Shown here one piece after another: positions 44,746-56,179 of a stretch of DNA of 64,000 nucleotides. Made by a program: the position numbers and the translations under genes. The stretch's first letter is position 1. Each line of letters starts with the position of its first letter. The stretch comes from Caenorhabditis remanei (taxonomy: Eukaryota > Nematoda > Chromadorea > Rhabditida > Rhabditidae), in the NCBI RefSeq assembly GCF_010183535.1, contig NC_071332.1, positions 124,001-188,000 on the forward strand. The letters run 5' to 3'. The notes beneath the pieces are model-generated. The model was not told where the DNA came from and made no database searches. It was given only the letters and a program-made list of their open reading frames with translations.

Positions 44746-46978
44746 TCATTGGTTATACTGCTTGACGACAGCCTTCAACATGTAAATCGCGGATTCTGGA
44801 GTGTCGTAGGCAACCTGAAAGTTGAAAATTTTGAAAAATTGCGCGGTTTATCACCACCCTCGGGTCGTTCTAAATTGCGTCAGGTTAGCGCAGTGAGTTG
44901 CTATTTTGCCCCACGCGCAAGCAACCAGGGTTCGACTCCCCTTGTTTGCAAACGTTTTTTTCATTCTTTCTTACCATGTGTCCAGCTCTGAGAATCCACC
45001 AGAACTGAAGATTCTTATAGGTCTTATAGTATCCAGCCAACGGGTAGGAATCTGTTTTGAATGAGTGACGGGTGGTGGAGTTGAAAGTCTGGGCTCCACT
45101 CCAAGTGAGTCGGTTAACCCACGCGGCAGTTCCCATCGTATTACAGATCAAATCTTCGTTTCCATTGTACACAACAACATTATATCCATCCTTGAGCAGT
45201 TGATCCACCACATCGACAACTGGAGTCATGAAATCTCCCTCTTGATAGCTGAACACGTCACCCGATTGTCCACCGAACTTCACCTTATCCGGAATGATGC
45301 CCAACTTCTTTCGGACTACAGTATCCATATAATTCGAAAGAGTATCAGAATTCTGTGGGGCCACAAATCTATTGTAAAGTCTTCTCGTTGATGTTATAAC
45401 TCGATTCGATCGCATGGCAGAGGAACTCCAGTCGTCAGTGTCTCCCTTCTTCAAAATATTGTACCAGGACACTCCATTTGTCTCCAACTCAATCAAATTC
45501 TCCATATTCCCCCAGCAATTCGTCGCTTTCAACCATTTTTGTTGATCTGCGAGAGCCTGACATTTTGCTGCCTCGGCGTTGACGAGAGTCAGTTGGTGGT
45601 CATCGAGGAAAGACTGAAAGTGAATTACGTACGTTATAAGCGGATTATAAGCATGATGGAAAATCATCTTTTGTGACGGTCAGCACTATCTAAAAACATG
45701 CAAAAAGAACTCACGTTAGCGTAAAGATACGGTCCCCAAGTGTTCACATAGTCCATGGCCGAAATCCACGAGTCTCCGAGAGCGACGGCACGGAAGTTCA
45801 GTTGAAGACTTCCCGCTTTCACGGCCTAAAAGCTTACAAGGACTGCAAAATTGTTGCAAACGCGCTCCAACTCACATCTGTAATGACTTTAGCGAACTGA
45901 GCGCTCATCTTTCCTCCGTAACTCTCGCAGAAAATATAGAATGGACGGGTACGGTACTCCGAGTGAAGAGCCAAGAACCGTCTGAGCCAAGTCAGCAAAT
46001 CTTGTCCGATCTGAGTGATGTCTGTAGTGTAGGCGGACTTGTCGTCGACGTACGAAAATCCGGAACCGACTGGATTATCGACGTAGACCATGTCGGCGAC
46101 TTGAAGCTGAAGAAATTGGGTGAAGTTTAAAAGTGTATAGCAAGATTAGAAAATGTCGGGGTTCAAAAATTCTTGCAATATCAGATAGAGCAAGTCTAGA
46201 TTTATAGTTTTGTAGTTGACAACTTTTTCATAGCTCTTCTTAATTTTGAGATATGCGCATTTAAAGATGGGAACCAGACACTCTAGCTTCTCTGCGCTCT
46301 CTATCTCCCTTCATGTTATTGAACCGACTTTTAAAGGTGTATATCTCGAAAAGTAGAATAGCTATGAAGAAGTTATCAACTACATAAGTAGAGTTCTAGA
46401 ATTAAAAATGTAACACAAATTGAATTTTTGAGTTTTCATCAAGCTAACAGAAAGTTACAAGCTTTCAAAGTTTTACAAATGTTACGCTTTTTCGAGTATC
46501 TTATGTGCTTAATCTTTGAAGGAGTATATCTCAAGACTTAAAAAATTTAACAAAAAGTTATTAACAACAAAAAAACCAAACAATTGATAAATATGCTTCA
46601 ACAGAAATTTGAACCGACGTTTTACAAAAAAAGTTACAGGCTTTCGAAACTTGCAAATACTCTTGTAATTTTTCACAGAAAAACTCTTACCCATGTTCCC
46701 TTATTATCTGTTCCACTCAACGTCTTTGGTCCGGTCTCCTCAAAGTTACCAAATCCAGAGCTAGAACTTCCAGGTCCTCCTTGAAGCCAAACGAAAAGTG
46801 GACGCTGCGAGTTGGCTGGCTTCGCTTGATAAAGCCACCAGAAGGTGTGAGCATTCGTTCGAATATCCACGTATCCCCAGTCTTCATCATACTGGATGAC
46901 ACCTCCCCACGTATTAACCGAGTTGCTGTCACCAGCCGCAGCGAAACCGACCAGTGAGAGAATCAACAACAAGTTCAT
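44746..46978 (-). CDS. Secreted or lysosomal serine carboxypeptidase (peptidase S10, SCPEP1-like)
   Basis: Five exons give 445 residues: 46978-46691, 46106-45876, 45825-45715, 45613-44975, 44814-44746. The signal peptide is MNLLLILSLVGFAAAG. The S10 signatures are WLQGGPGSSSSGFGNFEETG (oxyanion region), YVDNPVGSGFSYV, the nucleophile Ser in FCESYGGKMSAQF, Asp in VVYNGNEDLICNTMG and His in ILRAGHMV, so the catalytic triad is complete. The wording matches retinoid-inducible carboxypeptidase (SCPEP1) more than cathepsin A. Length is normal. A TTTTTCAG acceptor touches the ATG, suggesting SL trans-splicing. Intron 1 holds a palindromic repeat, and the last intron holds a tRNA-like sequence. Confidence 0.9.
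44875..44950 (+). repeat. tRNA-derived sequence (A and B boxes), probably SINE or pseudo-tRNA
   Basis: GGTTAGCGCAGTGAGTTGC resembles an A box/D arm, and CCAGGGTTCGACTCCCC resembles a B box/T arm, with tRNA-like spacing. The D arm is close to that of elongator tRNA-Met types. The acceptor-stem ends do not pair and no clear anticodon arm is seen, so it is not a working tRNA gene. It lies in the last intron of the carboxypeptidase gene, antisense to it. Confidence 0.5.
46190..46410. repeat. Palindromic CTCTGCG-type repeat in carboxypeptidase intron 1
   Basis: Left arm has TTTTGTAGTTGACAACTTTT and the right arm has AAGTTATCAACTAC. The centre has CTAGCTTCTCTGCGCTCTCT. The same architecture occurs at 47510-47830, 54760-54960 and 61600-61830. 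Confidence 0.65.
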
Positions 46979-47945
46979 CTGAAAAATGAGAGAGGAATCT
47001 GAAAAGCGAGAAAGGTGGAAAGAAGAATCTAGAAGAAATGTTCTAGTCTTGTGACCAGCGAGACAACTCTGGTTCAGAAAAGCCACAGAAAAGAGCCAAT
47101 AAATCAGAAAGATGTAAAGTTTTGGTCGGTGGAGAGAGGGCAAAGAAGAGGCGAGCAGGACATGGTGACAACTGAAAGTGTTATCAATGATGGAAGCAGA
47201 ATGCATGATGGAAGGAATGATGGAAGCGGAGATCATAAAAAGAAAGTCGTTTTTATTGAAAATCATCACTTCAGCAGAAAGAAGAAAAATATTAACGTGC
47301 CACTGGCACCATGGGATAACAGATAATTGTTTTAAATCCAGGATTTGCAGAAAAATAACATTTGAGGGGAAGGTAATGGTTGAAGAAGGGTAGGAGAAAG
47401 AGTCAAGGACAAATAAAATTGGGTCAGATTTTCAAAATCTGTAGGTAGAGTAGATGGAAATGAAGATTAGGTGTGTGTTTCAAGAAGGGTTTTTGTTTAG
47501 AAAAATGGGTCAACTTTGAAAGCGTGTAACTTAGCTAAATATTTTCACAACAATGAAATCCTTATTGGAGTTTGTAGAAAATGTCTATTTTTGTAGTTAC
47601 CTACTTTTTGAAATTTCTTTACGCTTTTGAGATACGAGCCTTTAAAGTGAACTTAGTAGAAGCGAGAAAGCGCAGAGAGCGCAGAGAAGCAGGGCGGCTG
47701 ACTCTCTGCGTCTCTCCCTTCTTGTGTCCCTACTTTGAACGTTTATATCTCAAAAAAATATCGCTCAAGACTTCTTCTATATTCTCCAATTGAAATATCA
47801 ACTCTAGAATTTTTTCTGGCTCACACTCTTTCAAACGTGACAATTTTTTTTCTATCATAAATTTTAAAAAGCTGCAAATCTAGACAACGTACAAGTACAC
47901 GTATCAAGGAAAAGAAAATAGGAATTATAAACAATTTCCAGCTCT
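46979..47945. other. Intergenic between carboxypeptidase and Kunitz genes
   Basis: About 970 bp. The left part is promoter of the carboxypeptidase. The right part holds a CTCTGCG-type palindrome (about 47510-47830) with TTTTTGTAGTT and TATATCTCAAAAA arms. No gene is seen. Confidence 0.5.
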
Positions 47946-50900
47946 TCATTTGACAAAATCTACGTATGGATCAAAGTCGACTTCTTGAGTGTATTCCTCA
48001 CTGGATGGAGGCGCGAACAGTTTCGATTTTTCTGGAAATGATTGATTTTGTTCGATTTTGATAAGAACGCTCTATTGATAAGATGAGATACGATCACCAT
48101 TAGAGCGCTCTTGCTTCAAAACTTACTTCCACTAGTCGGTGGCAACACAATCGGTGACATTCCTCCATTAACCGGCGCCCTTGGTTGAGGGACTTGTGGT
48201 GGAGGAGGTGGTGGAGCAGGAGTGTATCGGAGCACCGGAGCTCTCGTAGTCAATGGAGGAGCCTCTGTATCCGGGAAGTCCATAGGGACATCATACTCAT
48301 CTTCATAGTCTGATCGTTGGTTGTCCATTGCAATGATATCCTCCAAGCTCAACGAGGCTGGTGTCACATTCTCAATTATCGGTCGGACATGCTCTATGGG
48401 CTCCGCCAGAGACTTGCTAGTAGGGATAGGTCTTCTGACATCTGCATCATAGACGACTTCTCTGATAGGGACTGTTGGGTATGGAAGGTATTCCGTAGTT
48501 GTCTCAATAGTAGTCGTGGGAGTCGGTGTAGTCGTCATCCGCATTTTTGCCTTGTATTCCTCAGCTCTTTGTCTCATTTCATTCTCATATTGGAGTCTTC
48601 TCTCGTTTTCAGCTTTCTCCCTTTCAGCCATAATTCTCTCTCTTTCTTTCTGTTGAAGTGCTTTGAGTTCTTGAATCTTCTTCTTGTGTTCCTCCTGTTG
48701 TCTCTTCTGTTCTTCCTGTCGTTTTTCTATCTCCTCCTTGTATTTTCTCTGCATTTCTTCATGTTTCAAACGGGCCAGTTCGTGTGGAGACATTGTTGGC
48801 TCTTCTGTTTCTTCTGGAACTGGAGCAAAGGTTGGCGGTTGAGAAGTTGGCTGATAGAAGACTGGTGAAGTTGGTTGGAAAACTGGGGGCAACTGAGCAA
48901 CTGGAGGTATCGGAGCAAGTTCTGGAACCCTTGCTCCTTTTGGATGGGCGGTCCATTGGATTCTCTGTCTCACAATATTCTTTCCATCTGCATGTCTTAC
49001 TGTCTCAATATGAGGTATCAAAGTGATAATATGATCCGGGAACTGAGCCTCCAACTTCCTCCGCAACGCCTTCTCATGCTCTTCCAGGTGCGAGCGGAAT
49101 TGATTGACTAGCTCCGGATGATAGTTCTCATTGTTCGCTTGATGCGTGGGTGGTGGTGGTGGAGGAGGCATCTGAACCGGCGGCCTTTGATATCTTGCCT
49201 GCTCATAGTAATTGCGACGCAGTGTTTCCTGGATTCGCCTCTGCGTCTCTTCGGCTTCGTCTTGCAGCGATTGAGAGATTTGATTGTGTTGTTGAACGTG
49301 TGCGTCTGGAAGAAAGAACACTCAGCCATGTAGTTTGGTGGGTAGCAGAGGGGAAGGGCGGAGTTTCAGAATGAAAATTTCAGTTTAGATTTGGCCCTAC
49401 TGCAACATCCAATCAGGTTTTCCTTTTCTGTTAAAATCGATAAACTTGGAGAGCATGTCACGTCTCCAGAAGCAGCTCATATTCTCAGAATTTTAAAACT
49501 TTAGGTTTTCTAGTTTTTTGAGATAAGGCTGCTTTACTTTAGAGGTGTTTACCTCAAAAACTAGAATAGACATATTTTCTATAGTCTCAAGACATTTTTT
49601 TAAAATCTCAAGACATATTTTCTATAGTCCAACAAGAGTTTTAAACTTTAAATTAAAAAAAACATTATTTTGAACTACTCATTTAAACTTTTCACTTTTT
49701 CAAAATATCAGTTTGGCTCTCACCTTGCTCTCTAACCACTTGATAAGTGACTGGTCGATTACTATCCGTGGAGTCCCCATCCAGCTGAATCCGATATGCA
49801 TTCGATGGACTAGATGGTCGAGTTCCCAAATGAATCATTCTCGGTGGAATCTTCTTCTTCATCATTTTAAACTTCCTCTTGATATATCCATTTTGCTGAA
49901 CTGGCTGTTGTTCTTGAATCTGCCAGTTTGTATTTTGATCTATCACTTGCATTGGGCGTGGTTCCGAGTCGTAACGGTGGATTGTCAGACCGTCAGCTTG
50001 AGTTTTGAATGACTGTGCAGCACGGCTAAGAAGTGGAACAGTGACTACAGGAGCTGCGTGAAAGTAGCTCTGGAATTCGAAAGTTTGCTCTTGTAACAGT
50101 TGTAAAAACCTAAAAACCTACCGGTCCATCATCACTGTGACTAATATTAATTGTCAGCAGATTATTATTCCAGTCATCCGAATATGGAAGGTGTCTTGGA
50201 TGATTGTCATAGAATGAGTTGTCAATTGGAACTTGCACTGGATACGGTTCTTCCGAGTGATGATTGTAGTATGCTGTTGGGTTGTTAAAGATGAGACGGG
50301 ACTCCGCCGACATTGAACTGTTCTAAAACAATATTCTTCACCACATGCTCTCCTTGAAAATCTTACCATCTGGCGTCCCCAATACTTCTCATCAATACCC
50401 GGTCCGTGCTCCGCATATTCCCCGCAGATTAGCTTACAATGATTGTAAGAATAGTATATATTGGAGTTGCCACCACACCCAGACCACCACGAGCACACGC
50501 ATTGTTTCTTGTCCTGGTCGAAGAACCAACGTTCGATGTCAGCATGACAATGTCCTGGGTCGTGGGGTTGGAAGCATCGGTCACGGTTGGTGGGTTCTTG
50601 GTAGTGGCATTGGGAGGAACATTCTGGAATTATTACGATCCTGAGTATGACATTTTCATTAAAGTGGCCAATTTTAACTAAGCAATTAAACAACAAATAT
50701 TAAAATATTGTCCAGAATTTCTAAAAACTTAAAATACCGCCGCCGTCTCAACCAGTTGCGATTTCTCAGCCTCGTTTTAGAAATAGACCGTAACGTACAC
50801 GTTCTTGGCACTGTGCCAGGTCAATATTCAGTGTATTTTTTCCCGATACCCACAACACCTCACCTTCTAACGTGTCGAATCGATTCTCATTTCCCTCGCA

Positions 50901-51083
50901 TCCACCATAGAAGAATCGTCGACACCGATGATCATACCGATCATAATACCATTTTACGTGAAACGCGAGCTCACACGTGCCACGATCTGGCCAGTGATTG
51001 CATCGTGGATTGGATAACAGTTGCTGTGAGGTGACCGCAGTACAACCAAAGAGTAAAATAAGTAGTAGAGAGAGGGGGAGCAT
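47946..51083 (-). CDS. Secreted double-Kunitz protein with long coiled-coil and proline-rich tail
   Basis: Six exons give 762 residues: 51083-50864, 50623-50367, 50322-50122, 50069-49724, 49305-48127, 48031-47946. Signal peptide MLPLSLLLILLFGCTAV. Kunitz 1 (about residues 28-80) has the full Cys set (CNHWPDRGTC, RRFFYGGCEGNENRF, ECSSQC). Kunitz 2 (about 90-145) has CFQPHDPGHC, CVCSWWSGCGGN and CKLIC, with an altered Cys pattern. P1 positions are Glu and His rather than Lys/Arg, so trypsin-like inhibition is unlikely. After a linker, one exon encodes a Pro-rich part, a strongly charged coiled coil of about 80 residues (HEEMQRKYKEEIEKRQEEQK and on) and a Thr/Pro-rich end. Inferred: extracellular matrix or cuticle protein rather than a classical inhibitor. 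Confidence 0.85.
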
Positions 51084-52754
51084 GATTGCTCAGTTTCTAC
51101 CTGAAATGAATTTCGATATATATATTTCGTTTAGTGAGTGGAGATTTTGAAAAGAATCTTTGGAAAAGATAGATACGAAAAAAGAAATCGGCGGGCGGAA
51201 AGCTAAAGTCATTTCATGAGATTCGCTTTTTTTATTGGTCAATTTAAAATTATGAGACTCCGATTGAATGTACCCCCTACCCTACCCACTCAAAATTCGT
51301 GACTCATTTAGAGAATAAACTCTCTCGCTAGACTTGAAAAAATATGTGGAAAAATAAGGGGGAAAGGTTAAAAGAAGATGAAAGAAAGATGACAGAGGAG
51401 GTGTCCTTGCTCCTCCTCAGAGCTCGTTTTTTCCTAGGACATTGATGAAGAAGAGAAGAGGCGGATCGAGATGAGGAGAAAGAGAAAACGATGGGGATGG
51501 AAAAAATAGAGAAAGCGAGAAAGGTGGGGGACAAGTGTCAACTGATAGAGATAAATGAGTTGGCATCCCAGAAGCCAATTTCTGTTTTCGTCACTATCAT
51601 CATCGCCACGTTTTTATCTGATTGCAGTTAGGTGGGATTGTTTGGATTCAAGAGTTTCAGTTTTTATTTAAAACTTGGCTCTTTAAGGTTTGGGTAGTGT
51701 AGTTTATCAGAGTGGGATCCCAGTTTAAATAGTTTGTGGCGTTATATAGAAATTCAATTAATGTAACCAAAAACGGAAACGGTACAAAATGGTCTGAAAA
51801 AATAGTAACGAAACAATGCTTTGGAATTGAAATTCGGTCCCTTTTCTTAAATCGCGTAGATACCAAGTTTCAGAAAAAGGTTTTCAGATTTTGCAACTTA
51901 TGTTCGACACCTTATATCTCAAAAAGCTCAAGAAAGTTATCAACTATAAAAAAATAGAGCTAGCCCAGATCTACACAACTGTAGTAGGTTTCAAATAGTG
52001 TAGCTATTGGGGACACTGTAAAAGACTGATGAAGTGTCAAACTAGCTGAGCAACAAAGACCTACTTTCTGACTGCTAAAACCTCGAAATTTATTATACCG
52101 CGGTGTCATACTGTTGTTTAACCAAAATATCTAGGACAGGCTGTTAAAAATAGTCAACTATGTAGATTCTTGACACCATTTCAGAGAGACTGGATTAGTT
52201 TTGTTGAATGTCCCGAAACCCTGTCCCAACATTTCAAAGGACATTACATAGCCCCCTGCAAAAAGCAAACGACTAGCCGTTTTTTTCTCTCATAGAAACT
52301 CAATACTCAAAAGAATGTTCGATGGTCAATTTCACCAACATTCCACTTTGCAACATATAAGTTACATGCTTGACTCACTCTCCTTGACATTCAAGAATGT
52401 GTCCACCAGTTACAAAAAATGATATCTCTTTCTCATTTCTCTTTCTAATCACTGTGTTCTGTTGCCATCAATCCATCAGTGTCGAGAAGAAGAAAGATGA
52501 CCTTTCACATTCTAAATTCGAATTGAAAATGTGCGAACATGTGGCCGACCTCTTGTTTTTTTGTGCCAGGCTCTGCTGGAGTGATTGATGGAATTGAAGT
52601 TTGAAATGTGTTGGAGGAAGAATGTTTCCGAATGAAACATCACCAGAAAGTTCAGCTATTTTCAAAGGGTATGCTATAATCATTTATTAGAAATCTTATC
52701 CACTTGGATATACCTTGACTAGGTGCAACAAATAACAAACACTCCAAAATTGAA
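51084..52754. other. Intergenic between Kunitz and ShK genes
   Basis: About 1.7 kb. GA-rich tracts lie near 51330-51530, the upstream side of the Kunitz gene. Near 51900-51965 a worn palindrome arm has TATCTCAAAAA and GTTATCAACTATAAAAA. The plus-strand frame 52397-52588 shows no family resemblance. Confidence 0.5.
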
Positions 52755-53167
52755 TCAAACAGTTTTCTTCTTATCCTCCCGTCCAAACGCCCAATATAAA
52801 TGAGTTCCATTCACGATTGGAATTGACTTGTTGGCATCGGAGCACATTGACGGAGCATTCTTCATTGAGTACAACTCATCGTTACAGTATCCACACGAAT
52901 GACGGCATACTCGGACTGCAAACTCCGCGTCAGAACAACTGTATTTTCCCATTCCAGCTGCTTTAAATCTCCGACAGAATCCGATGGAATGTTTGTCTTT
53001 ACACATTGTTGGAGCCTTTTGGAGGGACCGAGAGTTTTCGGAACTGATCTTGTCTGGAAAAAAAGTGAATGGGGTTGGGAAGAGTGGGCTGATAGGTACT
53101 TCTCTCAATGTATTTTCTGCATTCTCCACAGCAGTCGAGGGCGCTGAAGTCATGATCGGAGAGGCAT
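52755..53167 (-). CDS. ShK-domain (ShKT) protein, 3' exon; 5' exons not resolved
   Basis: The exon begins after TTTCAG at 53168 with DASPIMTSAPSTAVENAENT and ends GREDKKKTV at 52755, 137 full codons preceded by a split one. It contains one full ShK domain: CKDKHSIGFCRRFKAAGM, KYSCSDAEFAVRVC and CRHSCGYC (six Cys), after a Ser/Pro-rich linker. A further short Cys-containing tail follows. Known: ShK domains occur in secreted nematode proteins and metalloproteases, and related folds block potassium channels in other animals; nothing here shows channel activity. The exon needs an upstream exon ending in phase 1, and I could not find a convincing one with a signal peptide. Confidence 0.65.
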
Positions 53168-53429
53168 CTGAAAGAAATGGAGTTAATGTGCCTTAAAGAT
53201 TGGGAAAGGTAGGTAATCTAAGGAATAACGTTGTCGTGACCCAAACTCGCTCCACTGGATTTTTTTGATCATATATCAAACGTTTGTGGTCTTCACTGTG
53301 GCAAAAATTTCAGGTTGCATTAAAACTCACAGTTAAAGATAAACGATTTCAACAATTCTCTACAGAAGTCGTCTTGAAAATTTCCATGTTTTCTCGACGT
53401 CTCTTCGTTTTTCACGCTGTTTTATCAAC

Positions 53430-53908
53430 TATTTTTTTCAGATATCAAGAAAAAACCGAAGTGCTTACATCGTCGTTGCAGATGCTTGAAATTAAAAACA
53501 TTGGCTGTGCAATGGAGCGCATTTTCCTTCCGGGACCCGTCTCAAGTAACTTTCGCCTTATACTATCCAAAATAAGTTAGTATACTTTGAACTTTTAAAC
53601 TTCTTATCAACCTGTCATTTTATGTGATAGAAAGAGAAAAGAACGTCAGTCAATCGAATCTGTTCGCACCCCACAAATAAAAGAGGAGAAGACAAATATC
53701 TGCGCGCACTTGAGCAAAGATCTGGCAGATATCGAGACAACGCGAAAAAACGACTGGATCCCCCTCTCATTTTTATTGCCAAATCGCTGTTGCATTTTCA
53801 AGGAAATAACTAACCTTTTCTCAAAAAGAGCTGGCTGTGCTTTTCTCAGCGATTGGCACGCCTGCTCTCCAAATCTATCACGACAACACGGGAGTTGGGC
53901 GGTGTCTG
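53430..53908 (-). pseudogene. Probable decayed ShK-domain exons
   Basis: A segment after TTTCAG at about 53909 reads CCRDRFGEQACQSLRKAQPA, like the first half of a ShK domain. Near 53430-53520 another frame reads HCTANVFNFKHLQRRCKHFG, like the second half, with the usual T-C-G-x-C end changed to H-F-G-F-F. The two parts are not joined by a clean intron. It could be the remnant of a neighbour of the ShK gene at 52755. Confidence 0.35.
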
Positions 53909-55618
53909 AAAATCAAATGTCAGCAAGTTTTAATTAAATTTGAAAATGAGAAAAATAGAGAGGGAGAGATGGAACTTCCTTGGTTGAATGTATTTCTATG
54001 TTTTTGGTCAGTTGACATTCCAATACATTAGTCATAACGCGCGTATTCTCTCACAAATTATTTATTCATACACATTCCTAGTTTTGTACTGTTTTTACTA
54101 TTCTCTTATTTATACACTATTCTCGATCCAAGCCTTCCAATATCCCTCCACACCTACATATATCAACACCTCGTAAATTTTTCCTTTTTTCATTTTCGAT
54201 TGGCTAGATTATTGAACCAGAAAAGACAAGAAGACCGGTTCTCAGAAATTCTCGACGATGATTCCCCCTCTTCGTTATCAACGGATTCTTCTTCTTCTTT
54301 TTCCTCCCACCATTCCTTTCATTTTGGCTATATATCTTTTTGATTTCCTCCCCCATCTCACTCCTCGATTTTGTTTATTCTGACAAGGTCGAATATCTTT
54401 CATAGTTTTTGGCCGTCGTCTCCGTCGCGGATGGATACATATATACATGGAATGGGGTGGTGATATCTTCTATTGAAGAGATGTATCTTTACTTTTTTCT
54501 TTATACTGTATGAAAGACTTCTCACTGCTGATCATAGATCCTATGATTGTTTTTTTCTTTGTATCTATGGAGAACTAATTAGAGAACTTTGGATGTGGAG
54601 GAATCTTGACCTTCTGACGTCTTTCTTTAGTGTGGCACGCCTCATTTTTGCACGTATCCTGGGGTATGTACAGCGTTGGTTATGTTACTTAAAGTCTAAT
54701 ACGACTGTCTTCTAATTTCATTTTTTTGCGGCCTGCCGTATTAAAGCTGCCAACTTGATTCAAGTGACGTGAGGTGAATAGAAAGTAAGATAGAGAAAGT
54801 GAGAGGGCGTAGAGAAGCCAGACACTGTAGCTACTCTGCGCCCTCTCAGTATTTGTTTCCTAACTTTGATGCTGCATATCTTCAATAACTTGAGGAGATA
54901 TAAAAAGATTGTCAGCTACAAAAATGAAGATCGAGACTTTAATGTGTTAGATGTTCAAGAGGGTTCCAAGTCTGTAGGTCTGAGTGTCCAGATGTTCCTA
55001 TAAATGAATAACTCCGTATTGGTTTATCTAGATGATGCCTGGCCTGGTGCATGTCTATGAAACTAGCCAAAAAAAAGTCAAGTCAGCCTGTAACTATCTG
55101 TACTCGATGTCTATTTGTCTGTCTGTAAGTTTTGATGTCTTTCTATTCAAATGTAGGTTTGTCCGGATGTCCGTGACGCACACGAACATACTTGTACTAT
55201 ATTTCTATTTCATCTGTACTATCTGTTCGTCAGTTTCTGTTTCTATGTCTGATTTGCCTGTCTAACAATTGTGATGTTTTTCTGCCGCTCTCTCTCATAT
55301 CAAATTTACTATCAATTGTCCTCCGGAAGTCATTCACCACATCTCCAGACATCAACTACCAGAACACCACCCAACCCAAAACAAATCGCTTTAAACTTAA
55401 GGCTTCTCCTCCCTCTATGCTAACTAGGACCTATTCCTGGATCAGGTTTCTTTTCTTCTCCCTTCTTCTTCCCGTCACCAATTATCAAACATTATCTACA
55501 TCCATTAATCGACGCAATTATTGATCTGGGCGATAGAGACGGATTTGGTCATTTCTTCTTTCTCTCTCTTTCCCTTTTTGAAAAAAGATGTTCACACATT
55601 CGCTATGAAAACAGTTAG
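53909..55618. other. Intergenic left of the retroelement block
   Basis: About 1.7 kb of AT-rich DNA. One CTCTGCG-type palindrome lies at about 54760-54960 (TAGAGAAGCCAGACAC against TAGCTACTCTGCGCCCTC). Around 55080-55260 there are repeated CTGTCTGT / TTTGTCCGGATGTC words. No gene is assigned. The last five bases, GTTAG, are the left target duplication of the composite element. Confidence 0.45.
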
Positions 55619-56114
55619 TGTCGCGACGGTTTGTGGGGTGGTGAGCCCGAACCGACCGCGAGGACTGAGAGGACTTGGACTTAGAAAGAAGAGCCAACAC
55701 AGATTTAAATAACAACGATTTATTCGATAAGAGACGCAAATTAAATAAGATACCTCTACTAGCTCCTTTTGGCTCGGCATCGATGGACGTCAGTTGAGGA
55801 ACCTTGGAAGAAGGTGATGGCGAAGGTGGCTTTTGCATCGGAAGTAGGCAACGGCTTCGGCTGGTTGAGAAGTTCCTCTCTCGTGGGTAGATACTGATTC
55901 TTCTATTTTCTTGTTCCTACATCGACATTGACACGTAGTAAGGTCATCAAGATAAGGAGTTTGTGGAGCACGTTGTTCAAAGTGATAATAAGGATACCGT
56001 ATTCTCTTCACGTCCATATGAATTCATCGTTGTATAATTGATAATAAGAGCATAATCTACGATCTAGATTGTACCAGTTGCGACAATATAGCTGAGGCTA
56101 TTAATGTCGCGACA
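55619..56114 (-). repeat. 3' LTR of E1
   Basis: It runs TG...CA with a perfect 9-bp inverted end repeat. The part near 55920-55950 (TACATCGACATTGACACGTA) and the part near 56025-56095 resemble the E2 LTR, so the two families are related but well diverged. No second copy of this LTR is present in the window. Confidence 0.8.
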
Positions 56115-56132
56115 CTGGGGGGGAGCGAAAAA

Positions 56133-56164
56133 GAACTTCCCTAGTGGTAGCGTTAGGGAAGTTC
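56133..56164. other. Hairpin beside E1 3' LTR
   Basis: GAACTTCCCTA and TAGGGAAGTTC form an 11-bp perfect stem around the loop GTGGTAGCGT. Between it and the LTR is a G tract on the plus strand (a C tract on the coding strand). The same structure occurs in E2 at 58703-58734. Confidence 0.85.
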
Positions 56165-56179
56165 GTGGTTTGCCTCTGC

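Noticed and set aside
48317..48868. 183-codon plus-strand frame
   Set aside because: Antisense shadow of the coiled-coil exon of the Kunitz gene (Phe/Leu/Ser from Lys/Glu codons).
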